A DNA stretch of 13,788 nucleotides, taken from NCBI GenBank assembly GCA_015259035.1, contig JABZHC010000025.1:1-13788 (forward strand), given 5' to 3'. Origin of the DNA: Atopobium sp. Its GTDB lineage: Bacteria > Actinomycetota > Coriobacteriia > Coriobacteriales > Atopobiaceae. Shown here piece by piece: positions 1 to 7,444 of this stretch. Each line of letters opens with the position of its first letter. The stretch's first letter is position 1. The translations under genes were made by a program, and so were the position numbers. Under the pieces are notes generated by a model. It worked only from the letters and a program-made list of their open reading frames with translations, searched no databases and was not told where the DNA came from.

Positions 1-48
1 GGTCGGTACAGATAACTAGCTTTTAATTTAGACGTTTGAGTTATTACG

Positions 49-420
49 CTATGACACAACGGTTGATAATTTTAATCCAATAAATACAGCAACCAGGCAG
101 GTTACAACGTTAACCGCAATGTTCACGCCTGCAGCGGTCCAATTACCTGCTTGAATAAAGGTGAGTGTTTCATTTGAGAAGGTCGAGAAGGTCGAAAGTC
201 CTCCGCAAAGGCCTACAGCTAAGAATAGTTTTACCTGCGGCTGAAGTGGACTTGCAAGATCAAGTCCTGTCACAAAGCCAATAATCAAACCAGCAACTAC
301 ATTTGCAGCAAACGTACCAACTGGCAGGTTAGGAATCCACTGTTTAAAGAGGACTCCCAACTGCCAGCGGCCTAAACTACCAAGTGCTCCACCAAGAGCA
401 ACAGCTAAAGCTTCAATCAC
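49..420 (-). CDS. crcB: CrcB/Fluc fluoride ion channel
   Basis: Small membrane protein of the CrcB/Fluc family, which exports fluoride through a dual-topology dimer in the cytoplasmic membrane. The family signatures are visible: GGALGSLGRW near residues 10-19, VGTFAANVVAG near 34-44 with the conserved Asn, and GLCGGLSTFSTFSNE near 70-84, which carries the phenylalanines lining the pore. About four hydrophobic segments can be drawn (roughly 3-18, 33-52, 64-83, 97-116). I chose the GTG at 420, giving 123 residues, the usual family length and the usual N-terminus; AGGGTG lies 6 nt upstream. An in-frame GTG at 429 is the alternative. The open frame extends further upstream to 579, but that part only overlaps the ABC gene and is not family-like. 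The start lies 10 nt after the stop of the upstream ABC gene, so it is probably the last gene of that operon. No fluoride riboswitch is seen before it. Confidence 0.93.
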   Translation of the reverse strand: MIEALAVALGGALGSLGRWQLGVLFKQWIPNLPVGTFAANVVAGLIIGFVTGLDLASPLQPQVKLFLAVGLCGGLSTFSTFSNETLTFIQAGNWTAAGVNIAVNVVTCLVAVFIGLKLSTVVS

Positions 421-430
421 AATAAACACC

Positions 431-2242
431 CTACTCCAGCTCTCGCGAGCCAGTATACAGCTGGTAATACTCTCCGTGCTTCGCAATGAGCTCATCGTGA
501 GTACCACGTTCAATGATGCGGCCATGCTCCAGGACCATAATGGCATCAGAGTTACGAACTGTAGACAGCCTGTGAGCAATCACAAAGACGGTGCGGCCTG
601 CCATCAGGGCATCCATACCCTTCTCGATAAGTGCCTCGGTACGTGTATCAATGCTGGAAGTTGCCTCGTCCAGAATAAGAACAGGAGGATCAGCAATTGC
701 AGCACGTGCAATAGCCAAAAGCTGGCGTTGGCCCTGGGAAAGGTTAGCGCCGTCTGAGGTAAGTACGGTGTTGTAGCCACGTGGCATACGACGGATAAAC
801 TTATCTGCGTTTGCGATTTTTGCTGCAGCAATAACCTCGTCATCAGTGGCGTCTAACTTACCAAAGCGAATATTGTCTGCAATGGTACCTGTGAACAGAT
901 GCGTGTCCTGCAAAACAATACCCAGGGAGGACCTTAGTGCAGATTTCTTGATGTCGTTGATTGGAATGCCGTCGTAGGTGATGGTTCCGCTACGAACGTC
1001 ATAGAAGCGGTTAATAAGGGTTGTCTTACCGCAGCCGGTTGGTCCAACAAGCGCAATCTTCTGGCCAGGCTTTGCAAACAACGTGAGGTTTGCAAGAACC
1101 GTCTGATCATCGTCGTATCCAAAGGTCACGTCATCAAAGCGAACGTCTCCAGCAAGAGGGGTTTTCTCGCCAGATGGTGTGACCCATGCCCAGGACTCTT
1201 CTCCTGACTCGTAACCACTAATGCGGACCAGGTCAACCTTGCCCTCATCAACCTCGGGAGTCATCTCCATAACCGCAAAGATACGCTCAGCACCAGCAAG
1301 AGCGGTAAGCAGAAAGTTGGAGAGCTGTGTGAACTGGTTAAACGGCATGGCTGCCTGGCGAACAAAGACCAGGTAGGAAGCAAGACTTGCAACGTCCGCG
1401 TGTCCGTTTACCGCAAGCAGAGCACCAACCACGGTGACCACGGCGTAATTGATATACGTCAACGAAACCGTAATAGGAACCATAGTTGCCGCATAACCCT
1501 GAGCGCTTGTTCCAGAGTGCCGTAACTCCTCATTAACCTCTAGAAAATCAGCAAAGTTGGCATCTTCGTGATTAAAAACTTTAACCACTTTAAGACCAGA
1601 GATAGTTTCTTCTGCAAAACCGTTAAGAACACCAAGGCTCTTTTGCTGCACCGAGTAATGCTTGGCAGAGCGCTTACTTGCATAGCGTGCATAAATCACA
1701 ATCAAAACATCAAAGAGAACAGTGATGAGCGTCAGCTGCCAGTTAAGGACAATGAGCAGTACAAGCGTGCCAACCATCTGAATAAACGCCAGAACAAGGT
1801 TGGCAAAGCTGTTGTTGAGCGCTTCCGAAATAGTATCCACGTCATTTGTAAAGAAACTCATGATATCGCCGCGGGTACGGCGGTCAAAGAACCTCAGCGG
1901 CAGCGATTCAATGTGCTCAAAAAGGTCTCGTCTGATGTCAAAAACAATCCTCTGAGCAGCGCGAACCATAATTTGCGTGTAACCAACACTAGTAAGCGCT
2001 CCGATTGTATACACAACCGCTGTGAACACAACAAGGTTGGTAAAGCCACTTACATCTCCCCTGCCCACTGCGGCAACAACAGGTTTGATCATGTAGGTGC
2101 CCAGAAGCGCAGCTAAACCGCTGATAGAAACAAGAAGTGCCACCAACATAAGGCGTTTCTTAGCGTGACCTAAGTACGAGACAAACACTCTAATGGTATG
2201 TCCGATGTTTTGAGGACGTGCTCCTCCTGCGCGATTAGCCAT
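431..2242 (-). CDS. ABC exporter half-transporter, subunit with the canonical ATPase residues
   Basis: Fused membrane domain plus ATPase domain, 603 residues, type I (B-family) ABC exporter fold. The N-terminal ~320 residues hold about six membrane segments. The ATPase domain shows Walker A GPTGCGKT (400-407), signature LSQGQ (501-505), Walker B VLILDE with catalytic Glu526, and the switch His557 in VIAHRLST. The signature is altered (LSQGQ rather than LSGGQ), as in the TM288-like subunit of heterodimeric exporters, where it faces the partner's degenerate site. The linker before the ATPase (about 331-366) is longer than usual and contains a WAW motif. The start at 2242 is supported by AAGGAGGTG 6 nt upstream; an upstream in-frame ATG at 2302 has no comparable support. 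ATGGCTAA is shared with the end of the partner gene, so the two genes overlap by 8 nt and are probably translationally coupled. The substrate (drug, lipid or peptide) cannot be told from sequence. Confidence 0.93.
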   Translation of the reverse strand: MANRAGGARPQNIGHTIRVFVSYLGHAKKRLMLVALLVSISGLAALLGTYMIKPVVAAVGRGDVSGFTNLVVFTAVVYTIGALTSVGYTQIMVRAAQRIVFDIRRDLFEHIESLPLRFFDRRTRGDIMSFFTNDVDTISEALNNSFANLVLAFIQMVGTLVLLIVLNWQLTLITVLFDVLIVIYARYASKRSAKHYSVQQKSLGVLNGFAEETISGLKVVKVFNHEDANFADFLEVNEELRHSGTSAQGYAATMVPITVSLTYINYAVVTVVGALLAVNGHADVASLASYLVFVRQAAMPFNQFTQLSNFLLTALAGAERIFAVMEMTPEVDEGKVDLVRISGYESGEESWAWVTPSGEKTPLAGDVRFDDVTFGYDDDQTVLANLTLFAKPGQKIALVGPTGCGKTTLINRFYDVRSGTITYDGIPINDIKKSALRSSLGIVLQDTHLFTGTIADNIRFGKLDATDDEVIAAAKIANADKFIRRMPRGYNTVLTSDGANLSQGQRQLLAIARAAIADPPVLILDEATSSIDTRTEALIEKGMDALMAGRTVFVIAHRLSTVRNSDAIMVLEHGRIIERGTHDELIAKHGEYYQLYTGSRELE

Positions 2243-4037
2243 GTGACACCTCCTTACCAGCAGCGTCAATGTCTGACTGACTACCGCCAGTCTGCGACTC
2301 ATACAGCTCTCTATAGATAGGGCTCTTGGCGAGAAGTTCTGTGTGGGTGCCAGTCATATGAACCCTACCGTTATCAAGAACGACAATCTGATCTGAGTCC
2401 ATAACTGAGTTCACACGCTGGGCAATGATAATCTTTGTCATGTCAGCAAGCTCGGCAAGTCCAGCACGAATCTTTGCGTCGGTTGCAGTATCAACCGCGC
2501 TGGTAGAGTCATCAAAAATGATAATCTTTGGCTTCTTCAAAAGCGCACGCGCAATACAAAGACGCTGCTTCTGGCCACCAGAAACATTGACGCCACCCTG
2601 ACCAAGGTCTCCGTCCAAGCCACCAATCCTGTCAAGAAACTCATCAACGCATGCAATAGAACACGCGTGGAGCAGTTCCTCATCAGTTGCGTTGGGATCG
2701 CCCCAGAGCAGGTTGTCGCGGACGGTGCCGCTGAACAGCACATTTTTCTGAAGGACAACAGACACTGCGTCACGAAGTGAAATAAGATTGTAGGAGCGGA
2801 CGTCATTCTCGCCAACAAGCACGGTGCCTTCAGTTGCATCGTACAAGCGAGCAATCAGCTGGATAAGGGTAGTTTTTCCGGAACCGGTGCCGCCGAGAAT
2901 ACCAACGGTAGAGCCTGGCGCAAACGAGAGATTAATGTCTTCAAGGACATCCTCTTCAGCACTCTGGCTGTACTTGAAAGATACGTTTTCAAAGCGTACT
3001 GCACCATTCTTAACGTCAGTCAGGCCGTGCTCTGGAGACTCAATAGCAGGCTCCTCGGAAAGAATCTCTCCGATTCGTCGCACACTGGTAATAGCGCGAG
3101 CAGTAAGCAAGAACACGCCAGAAATCATCATAAGAGAGTTCATGATAAGCAGTACGTAGCTCATGAAGCCCGTGAGCTCACCAACACCCAGTCTGCCAGC
3201 CATAATCATCTGGCCGCCAAACCAAAGAATAGCCACGTTAGTGACATACATTGATGCTTGGAAAATAGGCAGGTTTAAAACGGAAGTGCCAAAGGTCTTT
3301 GTAGCAGTCTGCGCGTACTGCGTATTAACTTTTTCAAAGCGATCGGAGACATATCCTTCTCGGACATACGCCTTAATAGCGCGCACGGCCGCAAAGTCTT
3401 CCTGCAGCGCCTCGTTAAGCTTATCCATTGCACTTTGCATAACGCGGTACAAAGGGCCAACGCGCTTCACAATAAAGAAGAGTGCAATAGCCAAGAAAGG
3501 CAGCACCGCAAAATACACAACTGCCAGCTCTGGACTCATAATAAATGCCATAACCAAGCCCATGACCAGCATAATTGGACCACGCATAAACGGTCGCGTG
3601 CCCATTGCAAAGGCGTTCTGAATAATGGTTACATCAGAAGTCAAACGCGTAACCAAAGAAGATGAATCGTATTTATCAAGATTTGCAAAAGCAAACTCTT
3701 CCATTCGACGATACTCGTCTTGCCTGAGTTGAGCACCCAGTCCCATAGCTGCTTTTGCTGAGTAGCGTGCATAGCCAATACCAGCAAACATGGCGAGAAG
3801 AGCAAAGACAACCATAACGGTGCCGTTTATAAAAACAGTCTGAAGGTTGCCCTGCAAAATGCCCTGGTCAACAATTTGGGCCATGAGTACAGGAATCACT
3901 AATTCGAGTAGGGACTCTGCAAACACGCAGAGTCCCGACATAACAAAGTCCTTTTTATACGCGCCAAAATGGTCCAAGATTACCTTTAACTCAGCGCGAG
4001 CAGATGGAGCTTTTTCTTCTACAGAAACATCGTTCAT
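2235..4037 (-). CDS. ABC exporter half-transporter, subunit with degenerate ATPase residues
   Basis: 600-residue membrane plus ATPase half-transporter, partner of the gene that follows it on this strand. The ATPase domain has Walker A GGTGSGKT (382-389), signature VSGGQ (485-489), and Walker B KIIIFDD, where the catalytic Glu is Asp510. The switch-loop His is Gln540 (IIIAQRVNSV). These two substitutions, with an intact signature, are the hallmark of the TM287-like subunit of TM287/288, BmrCD and LmrCD type heterodimers: it supplies the degenerate nucleotide site and lends its good signature to the partner's active site. The start at 4037 gives a normal N-terminus, but its ribosome binding site is weak (GGTG about 7 nt upstream). 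A three-codon frame ends 2 nt before it. aspS ends 45 nt upstream with no terminator between. A heterodimeric exporter is strongly supported; the substrate is unknown. Confidence 0.93.
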   Translation of the reverse strand: MNDVSVEEKAPSARAELKVILDHFGAYKKDFVMSGLCVFAESLLELVIPVLMAQIVDQGILQGNLQTVFINGTVMVVFALLAMFAGIGYARYSAKAAMGLGAQLRQDEYRRMEEFAFANLDKYDSSSLVTRLTSDVTIIQNAFAMGTRPFMRGPIMLVMGLVMAFIMSPELAVVYFAVLPFLAIALFFIVKRVGPLYRVMQSAMDKLNEALQEDFAAVRAIKAYVREGYVSDRFEKVNTQYAQTATKTFGTSVLNLPIFQASMYVTNVAILWFGGQMIMAGRLGVGELTGFMSYVLLIMNSLMMISGVFLLTARAITSVRRIGEILSEEPAIESPEHGLTDVKNGAVRFENVSFKYSQSAEEDVLEDINLSFAPGSTVGILGGTGSGKTTLIQLIARLYDATEGTVLVGENDVRSYNLISLRDAVSVVLQKNVLFSGTVRDNLLWGDPNATDEELLHACSIACVDEFLDRIGGLDGDLGQGGVNVSGGQKQRLCIARALLKKPKIIIFDDSTSAVDTATDAKIRAGLAELADMTKIIIAQRVNSVMDSDQIVVLDNGRVHMTGTHTELLAKSPIYRELYESQTGGSQSDIDAAGKEVSHG

Positions 4038-4082
4038 TTCTAAAACACCATGTACCTTACTGTCTTGCGTTGCTTGGTTTGC

Positions 4083-5909
4083 TTATGCCTCTTTTGGAAG
4101 CGTTTGAAGCGAAACCTCCTTGAGCTGCTCATTAGAAACAGGAGAAGGAGCGCTAGACATCAAATCAGAGCCAGAAGTAGTCTTTGGGAAAGCCATGACG
4201 TCGCGGATGGAATCAGCACCTGCAAGCAGCATACACACGCGGTCAAGACCAAGTGCAAAGCCGCCCATTGGAGGCGCACCAAACGTCAGAGCCTCCATCA
4301 AGAAGCCAAACTGAGCCTTTGCGCGCTCTTCAGTAAAGCCGAGTTTCTCCAGAATCTTAAGCTGCAGCTCAGCGTTATGGATACGCATTCCGCCGCCGCC
4401 AGCCTCAAAGCCGTCCATAACAAAGTCGTAGGTATACGAGCCCATAGCCAGAGGATTAGTATCCAGAAGGTCAAGCTCATCCTCACGAGGAAGGGTGAAG
4501 GGCTGGTGCTCAGAGGCATAAGACTGAGTCTCCTCATCCCAGTGGAACAGTGGGAAGTTAACAACCCAGAGGAAATCATGACCTTCTCGTGGTACATCCA
4601 AGACCTTTGCCATATGTAGGCGCATACCACCAAGAATCTCATCTGTCTCCAGGCGACCGCCCACAGCAAAAAGAATCAAGTCCCCTGCCTCAGCAGACAT
4701 CTCTGCACGTAGTGCCTCAAGCTCTTCTGGCGAGAAGAACTTGGTGATAGGACCTCCCACGGAACCATCCTCTTTGAAGGCGACCCATGCAAGTCCCTTA
4801 GCACCAAAGCCAGCAGCTACCTCAGCAAGCTTATCAACCTGAGAGCGTGGCCAGGTGCCTGCACCCTTAACGTTGATTGCCTTGACGTACTGACCGTCAG
4901 TTGTTGCAGCAGAGCTAAAGAGCTTAAAGCTGGACTGCTTAAAGACCTCAGAGACATCGTGAAGCTCCATACCAATGCGCGTATCAGGCTTATCGGAACC
5001 GTAGGTATCCATAGCATCCCAGTACTGAATCTTGCGCAGTGGGGCTGGGAACTCAATGCCCATCTTTGCAAATGCATCGCCCAGAATATCCTCAAGCTCT
5101 GCCATGACATCTTCCTCGCGGACAAATGCCATCTCCATATCAACCTGCGTAAACTCAGGCTGACGATCTGCGCGAAGATCCTCATCGCGGAAGCACTTAG
5201 TAATCTGGTAGTAGCGCTCAACGCCGCCAATCATCAGCAGCTGCTTCAGCAGCTGTGGAGACTGTGGCAGTGCGTAGAAGTTTCCACCCTGCATTCTAGA
5301 TGGAACCAGGAAGTCACGAGCTCCCTCAGGGGTAGATTTGAACAGCGCTGGAGTTTCTACCTCGGTAAAGTCACGCTTATGGAATGCCTCACGAAGCGCA
5401 AACGCAAAATCAGAACGCATACGAAGATTCTGTGCCATCTGAGGACGGCGCAGGTCAACATAGCGATACCTCAGGCGAAGATCCTCGTTAACATCAATGT
5501 GGTTCTCAATCTGGAATGGTGGAACTGCACTGGTGTTAAGAACCTCAATCTTTGAAGCAAGTACCTCTACCTCACCGGTAGCAAGAGCCTCATTAGTCTG
5601 ACCCTCAGAACGATGCTGAACCGTACCAGAAATCAAAACGGGCCACTCAGGACGAATAGTCTCTGCAGTTGCAAATGTTTCTGCATCAACATCTGGGTCA
5701 AATAGAATCTGGGTCAAACCCTCGCGATCACGAAGGTCAACAAAAATCAGGCCACCAAAGTCACGACGACGCCAAACCCAACCAGTGAGCGTAACGGTCT
5801 GGCCGATATGCTCTGCGCGAAGCTCTCCGCAGGTATGCGAATGCATGCTGTGAAAATCAACAGCTGCGTGATCGGAATAATTCTGGGGGGTTTCTGAGGA
5901 ACAATCCAT
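4083..5909 (-). CDS. aspS: Aspartyl-tRNA synthetase
   Basis: Class IIb aminoacyl-tRNA synthetase that charges tRNA with aspartate in the cytosol; 608 residues, bacterial type. In order: an N-terminal OB-fold anticodon-binding domain (GWVWRRRDFGG, about 43-53); the catalytic core with LPQSPQLLKQ; motif 2 FRDEDLRADRQPEFTQ (about 240-255); the bacterial GAD-type insertion in the middle; and motif 3 GLDR (554-557), followed by DVMAFPKT. The start at 5909 is preceded by AAAGGA about 5 nt away. The open frame continues to an ATG at 5960, and another ATG lies at 5846, but neither has a binding site as good. The chosen start gives a tail of about 20 residues before the usual family N-terminus, so 5846 is not excluded. 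The anticodon-domain residues that in some bacteria separate Asp-only from Asp/Asn enzymes are Phe51 and Gly103 here. First gene of a likely operon with the ABC exporter and crcB. Confidence 0.97.
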   Translation of the reverse strand: MDCSSETPQNYSDHAAVDFHSMHSHTCGELRAEHIGQTVTLTGWVWRRRDFGGLIFVDLRDREGLTQILFDPDVDAETFATAETIRPEWPVLISGTVQHRSEGQTNEALATGEVEVLASKIEVLNTSAVPPFQIENHIDVNEDLRLRYRYVDLRRPQMAQNLRMRSDFAFALREAFHKRDFTEVETPALFKSTPEGARDFLVPSRMQGGNFYALPQSPQLLKQLLMIGGVERYYQITKCFRDEDLRADRQPEFTQVDMEMAFVREEDVMAELEDILGDAFAKMGIEFPAPLRKIQYWDAMDTYGSDKPDTRIGMELHDVSEVFKQSSFKLFSSAATTDGQYVKAINVKGAGTWPRSQVDKLAEVAAGFGAKGLAWVAFKEDGSVGGPITKFFSPEELEALRAEMSAEAGDLILFAVGGRLETDEILGGMRLHMAKVLDVPREGHDFLWVVNFPLFHWDEETQSYASEHQPFTLPREDELDLLDTNPLAMGSYTYDFVMDGFEAGGGGMRIHNAELQLKILEKLGFTEERAKAQFGFLMEALTFGAPPMGGFALGLDRVCMLLAGADSIRDVMAFPKTTSGSDLMSSAPSPVSNEQLKEVSLQTLPKEA

Positions 5910-6154
5910 TTTTATCCTTTCGTCTTTGCTTCCCTGTGCCAAATCGGAAAGCGCCTTCAAGACGGCAAAAACGTGTAGACGGCACGTTCTTGCTCATAGA
6001 TAGACTATTGTACTCTCCAACGTTTAGCCAAGCTCCCTCAATCTAAACTTAGAGCAGATTCAGCAGAATAAATAACTTACATTCACGTTTTTACGCTAGA
6101 CTGAAGCTGATACATACAAGCCTCACTACGAGGCGAGAAGAACTTGGAGCTTTC
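5910..6154. promoter_or_regulatory. Divergent intergenic region between aspS and the HAD phosphatase
   Basis: This 245-nt region must hold promoters for both directions. On the minus strand TACAAT (6007-6012) is a good -10 candidate about 98 nt before aspS, but no matching -35 is seen at 17 nt. On the plus strand TAGACT (6097-6102) is a weak -10 candidate. The phosphatase binding site GGAG lies at 6146-6149, 5 nt before its ATG. The aspS leader contains GCCGTCT twice, but no T-box specifier hairpin or tRNA-binding motif was recognised. The promoter assignments are tentative. Confidence 0.35.
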
Positions 6155-6805
6155 ATGGCCTATAAAGCCGCCGTTTTTGATCTTGATGGCACATTACTCA
6201 ACACTATTGTTGATCTTGCTTGGGCAACCAATTACGCCCTTGAGCAATTCAATATGCCTACTTATACCGTTGATGAGGTCCGTCAGATGGTAGGAAACGG
6301 CGTTGCAAAGCTTATCCGCGATGCTGTGCCAAAAGGCACCGATGATGAAACATACCAGCGTGTGCTTGCGTGTTTTAAAGAACACTACGCTGACCATAGC
6401 TTGGATAACACCGCTCCTTATCCCGGCATTCTTGAAGCTGTTGATACGCTTAGGGCTGCAGGTGTTAAGTGCGCCGTTGTCTCGAACAAGCCAGACTATG
6501 CCATTGCAGATTTAATGAATAATTTCTTCCCAGGAAGATTTGACTTTGCTCTGGGTCAGCGAGATGACCTTAAAAGAAAGCCTGATGCCGAGCCCGTCCA
6601 TTACGCTCTTGCTCAAATTGGCGTTGACCCTCAAGACGCTGTCTATATTGGAGACTCTGAGGTTGATGTTGCAACAGCACGCAACAGTGGTATGCCTTGC
6701 ATTAGCGTTACCTGGGGATTTAGAGATAAAAATACCCTTTTAGCTGCTGGTGCCACCACACTCTGCAATACTGCAGATGAGATGGTGCAAGAAATTCTCA
6801 AATAG
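6155..6805 (+). CDS. HAD-family hydrolase, phosphoglycolate phosphatase-like
   Basis: 216-residue cytosolic phosphatase of the haloacid dehalogenase superfamily with a helical cap, in the Gph/PGP-like group. All four catalytic motifs are present: motif I VFDLDGTLLNT, with nucleophile Asp9 and acid/base Asp11; motif II VVSNK, with Ser110; motif III KRKPDAEPV, with a Lys near 142; and motif IV YIGDSEVDVATA, with Asp167 and Asp171 for Mg2+. The cap region (about 15-85) resembles phosphoglycolate phosphatases, which remove phosphate from 2-phosphoglycolate, but related enzymes act on other small phosphates, so the substrate is not certain. ATG at 6155 has GGAG 5 nt upstream. No obvious terminator follows; a short hairpin at 6829-6847 is followed by A rather than T residues. 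Confidence 0.9.
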   Translation: MAYKAAVFDLDGTLLNTIVDLAWATNYALEQFNMPTYTVDEVRQMVGNGVAKLIRDAVPKGTDDETYQRVLACFKEHYADHSLDNTAPYPGILEAVDTLRAAGVKCAVVSNKPDYAIADLMNNFFPGRFDFALGQRDDLKRKPDAEPVHYALAQIGVDPQDAVYIGDSEVDVATARNSGMPCISVTWGFRDKNTLLAAGATTLCNTADEMVQEILK

Positions 6806-6909
6806 TAGCACTAAAGATTGCAACCATCCGCTCATTGCCGTTGAGCGAGAAAAAACGTCCGCTTGCCTATGCCTCTCAATTCATCTGAATAAGCGTATTC
6901 TGAGGGCGG

Positions 6910-6946
6910 TATAGTCTATAAAAGTGCGTCCATAATTTGCGCGCAA
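6910..6946 (+). promoter_or_regulatory. Putative promoter -10 region and palindrome before the small unknown gene
   Basis: TATAGT (6910-6915) and TATAAA (6917-6922) are two candidate -10 boxes upstream of the 102-residue gene. No convincing -35 accompanies them. A perfect 10-bp palindrome, TTGCGCGCAA (6937-6946), lies between them and the ribosome binding site, where a repressor could act or where it could simply be chance symmetry. Experimental support is absent. Confidence 0.3.
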
Positions 6947-6968
6947 GCGACGTGGAAAGGATTGCATC

Positions 6969-7277
6969 ATGGGCAAGAAAAGTTCTGAGGTTCTCCAGAT
7001 TTCTTACGAAGACCTGGTAGAGTACCTGCACAGTAATCACTCTGTGTACATGCAAGTCGGACACCAGGTTTATTACCTCACTGATGTCAATTTTGAGGCA
7101 TGGAGAGCTCAAGACACCAGTATCAGAAACTCAAAAAACCACTTTGTAGATTGTTCTGAACTAGTTCCTACGGTAGACGAATTTCTCGCTCTTCCATTTA
7201 TTAATGGAAAAACCATTAAAGACGTTTTTGCACATGCAACGTTCTATGCATCCATGAAGAACGAAAAATCTGAGTAA
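6969..7277 (+). CDS. Small hypothetical protein, family not recognised
   Basis: 102-residue protein that I cannot assign to a known family. It is soluble in appearance, with no signal peptide and no membrane segment. A short basic start (MGKKS) is followed by alternating hydrophobic and polar stretches, a tyrosine-rich centre (VYMQVGHQVYYLTDVNFEAW, about 26-45), one Cys (62), the stretch SELVPTVDEFLALPFINGKT (63-82), and an acidic/basic tail. The mixed fold-like pattern, plausible codon use, AAGG 8 nt before the ATG and a strong terminator 46 nt after the stop support a real gene. It sits between the HAD phosphatase and the hydrogenase (opposite strand) with its own candidate promoter, so neighbourhood gives no function. 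Not obviously a toxin, antitoxin or DNA-binding protein. Confidence 0.75.
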   Translation: MGKKSSEVLQISYEDLVEYLHSNHSVYMQVGHQVYYLTDVNFEAWRAQDTSIRNSKNHFVDCSELVPTVDEFLALPFINGKTIKDVFAHATFYASMKNEKSE

Positions 7278-7285
7278 TTCAAAAT

Positions 7286-7304
7286 AATCAACATTTTGTT
7301 GATT
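7286..7304. repeat. Perfect inverted repeat (hairpin) just after the small unknown gene
   Basis: AATCAACA and TGTTGATT form a perfect 8-bp stem with a 3-nt TTT loop, starting 9 nt after the stop codon of the 102-residue gene. It lacks a T-run directly after it, so it is not itself a standard terminator. It could protect the 3' end of the transcript or serve as a protein-binding site. Confidence 0.5.
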
Positions 7305-7322
7305 GTCTCTCAGCTAAAACTT

Positions 7323-7351
7323 AAAGGACCTGTTAACGCAGGTCCTTTTTT
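7323..7351 (+). terminator. Rho-independent terminator of the small unknown gene
   Basis: AAAGGACCTG (7323-7332) pairs perfectly with CAGGTCCTTT (7339-7348) around a 6-nt loop, and a run of six T (7346-7351) follows. This is a textbook intrinsic terminator for plus-strand transcription coming from the gene ending at 7277. Confidence 0.9.
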
Positions 7352-7390
7352 ATTACCTGGTAGGTTACCTTATTAATCTACGTTCCTTAT

Positions 7391-7421
7391 AAAAAACGCC
7401 GATGCAGTGCACCGGCGTTTT
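7391..7421 (-). terminator. Bidirectional terminator at the end of the hydrogenase gene
   Basis: AAAACGCCG (7393-7401) pairs with CGGCGTTTT (7413-7421) around an 11-nt loop. On the minus strand the stem runs into six T (complement of 7391-7396), so it terminates the hydrogenase transcript, whose stop codon is about 24 nt away. On the plus strand a TTTT run also follows, so it may back up the terminator at 7323-7351. Confidence 0.85.
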
Positions 7422-7444
7422 ACGTTTAATTTGAGAGAGCGTGA

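Noticed and set aside
421..579. N-terminal extension of CrcB up to 579
   Set aside because: It would overlap the ABC gene by about 150 nt, has no family-like sequence, and makes the protein about 50 residues longer than typical CrcB.
4050..4619. Plus-strand open frames opposite aspS and the ABC genes (also 1568-2116, 3163-3621 and 4959-5555)
   Set aside because: Antisense shadows of well supported coding regions; no domain motifs and no credible translation signals.
5910..6006. T-box leader for aspS
   Set aside because: No specifier hairpin, no conserved T-box sequence and no terminator/antiterminator pair were recognised in the 97 nt before the start.
6829..6847. Hairpin CGCTCA / TGAGCG after the phosphatase gene as a terminator
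   Set aside because: The 6-bp stem is followed by A residues on the plus strand, and on the minus strand the T-run precedes the stem, so it does not fit an intrinsic terminator in either direction.
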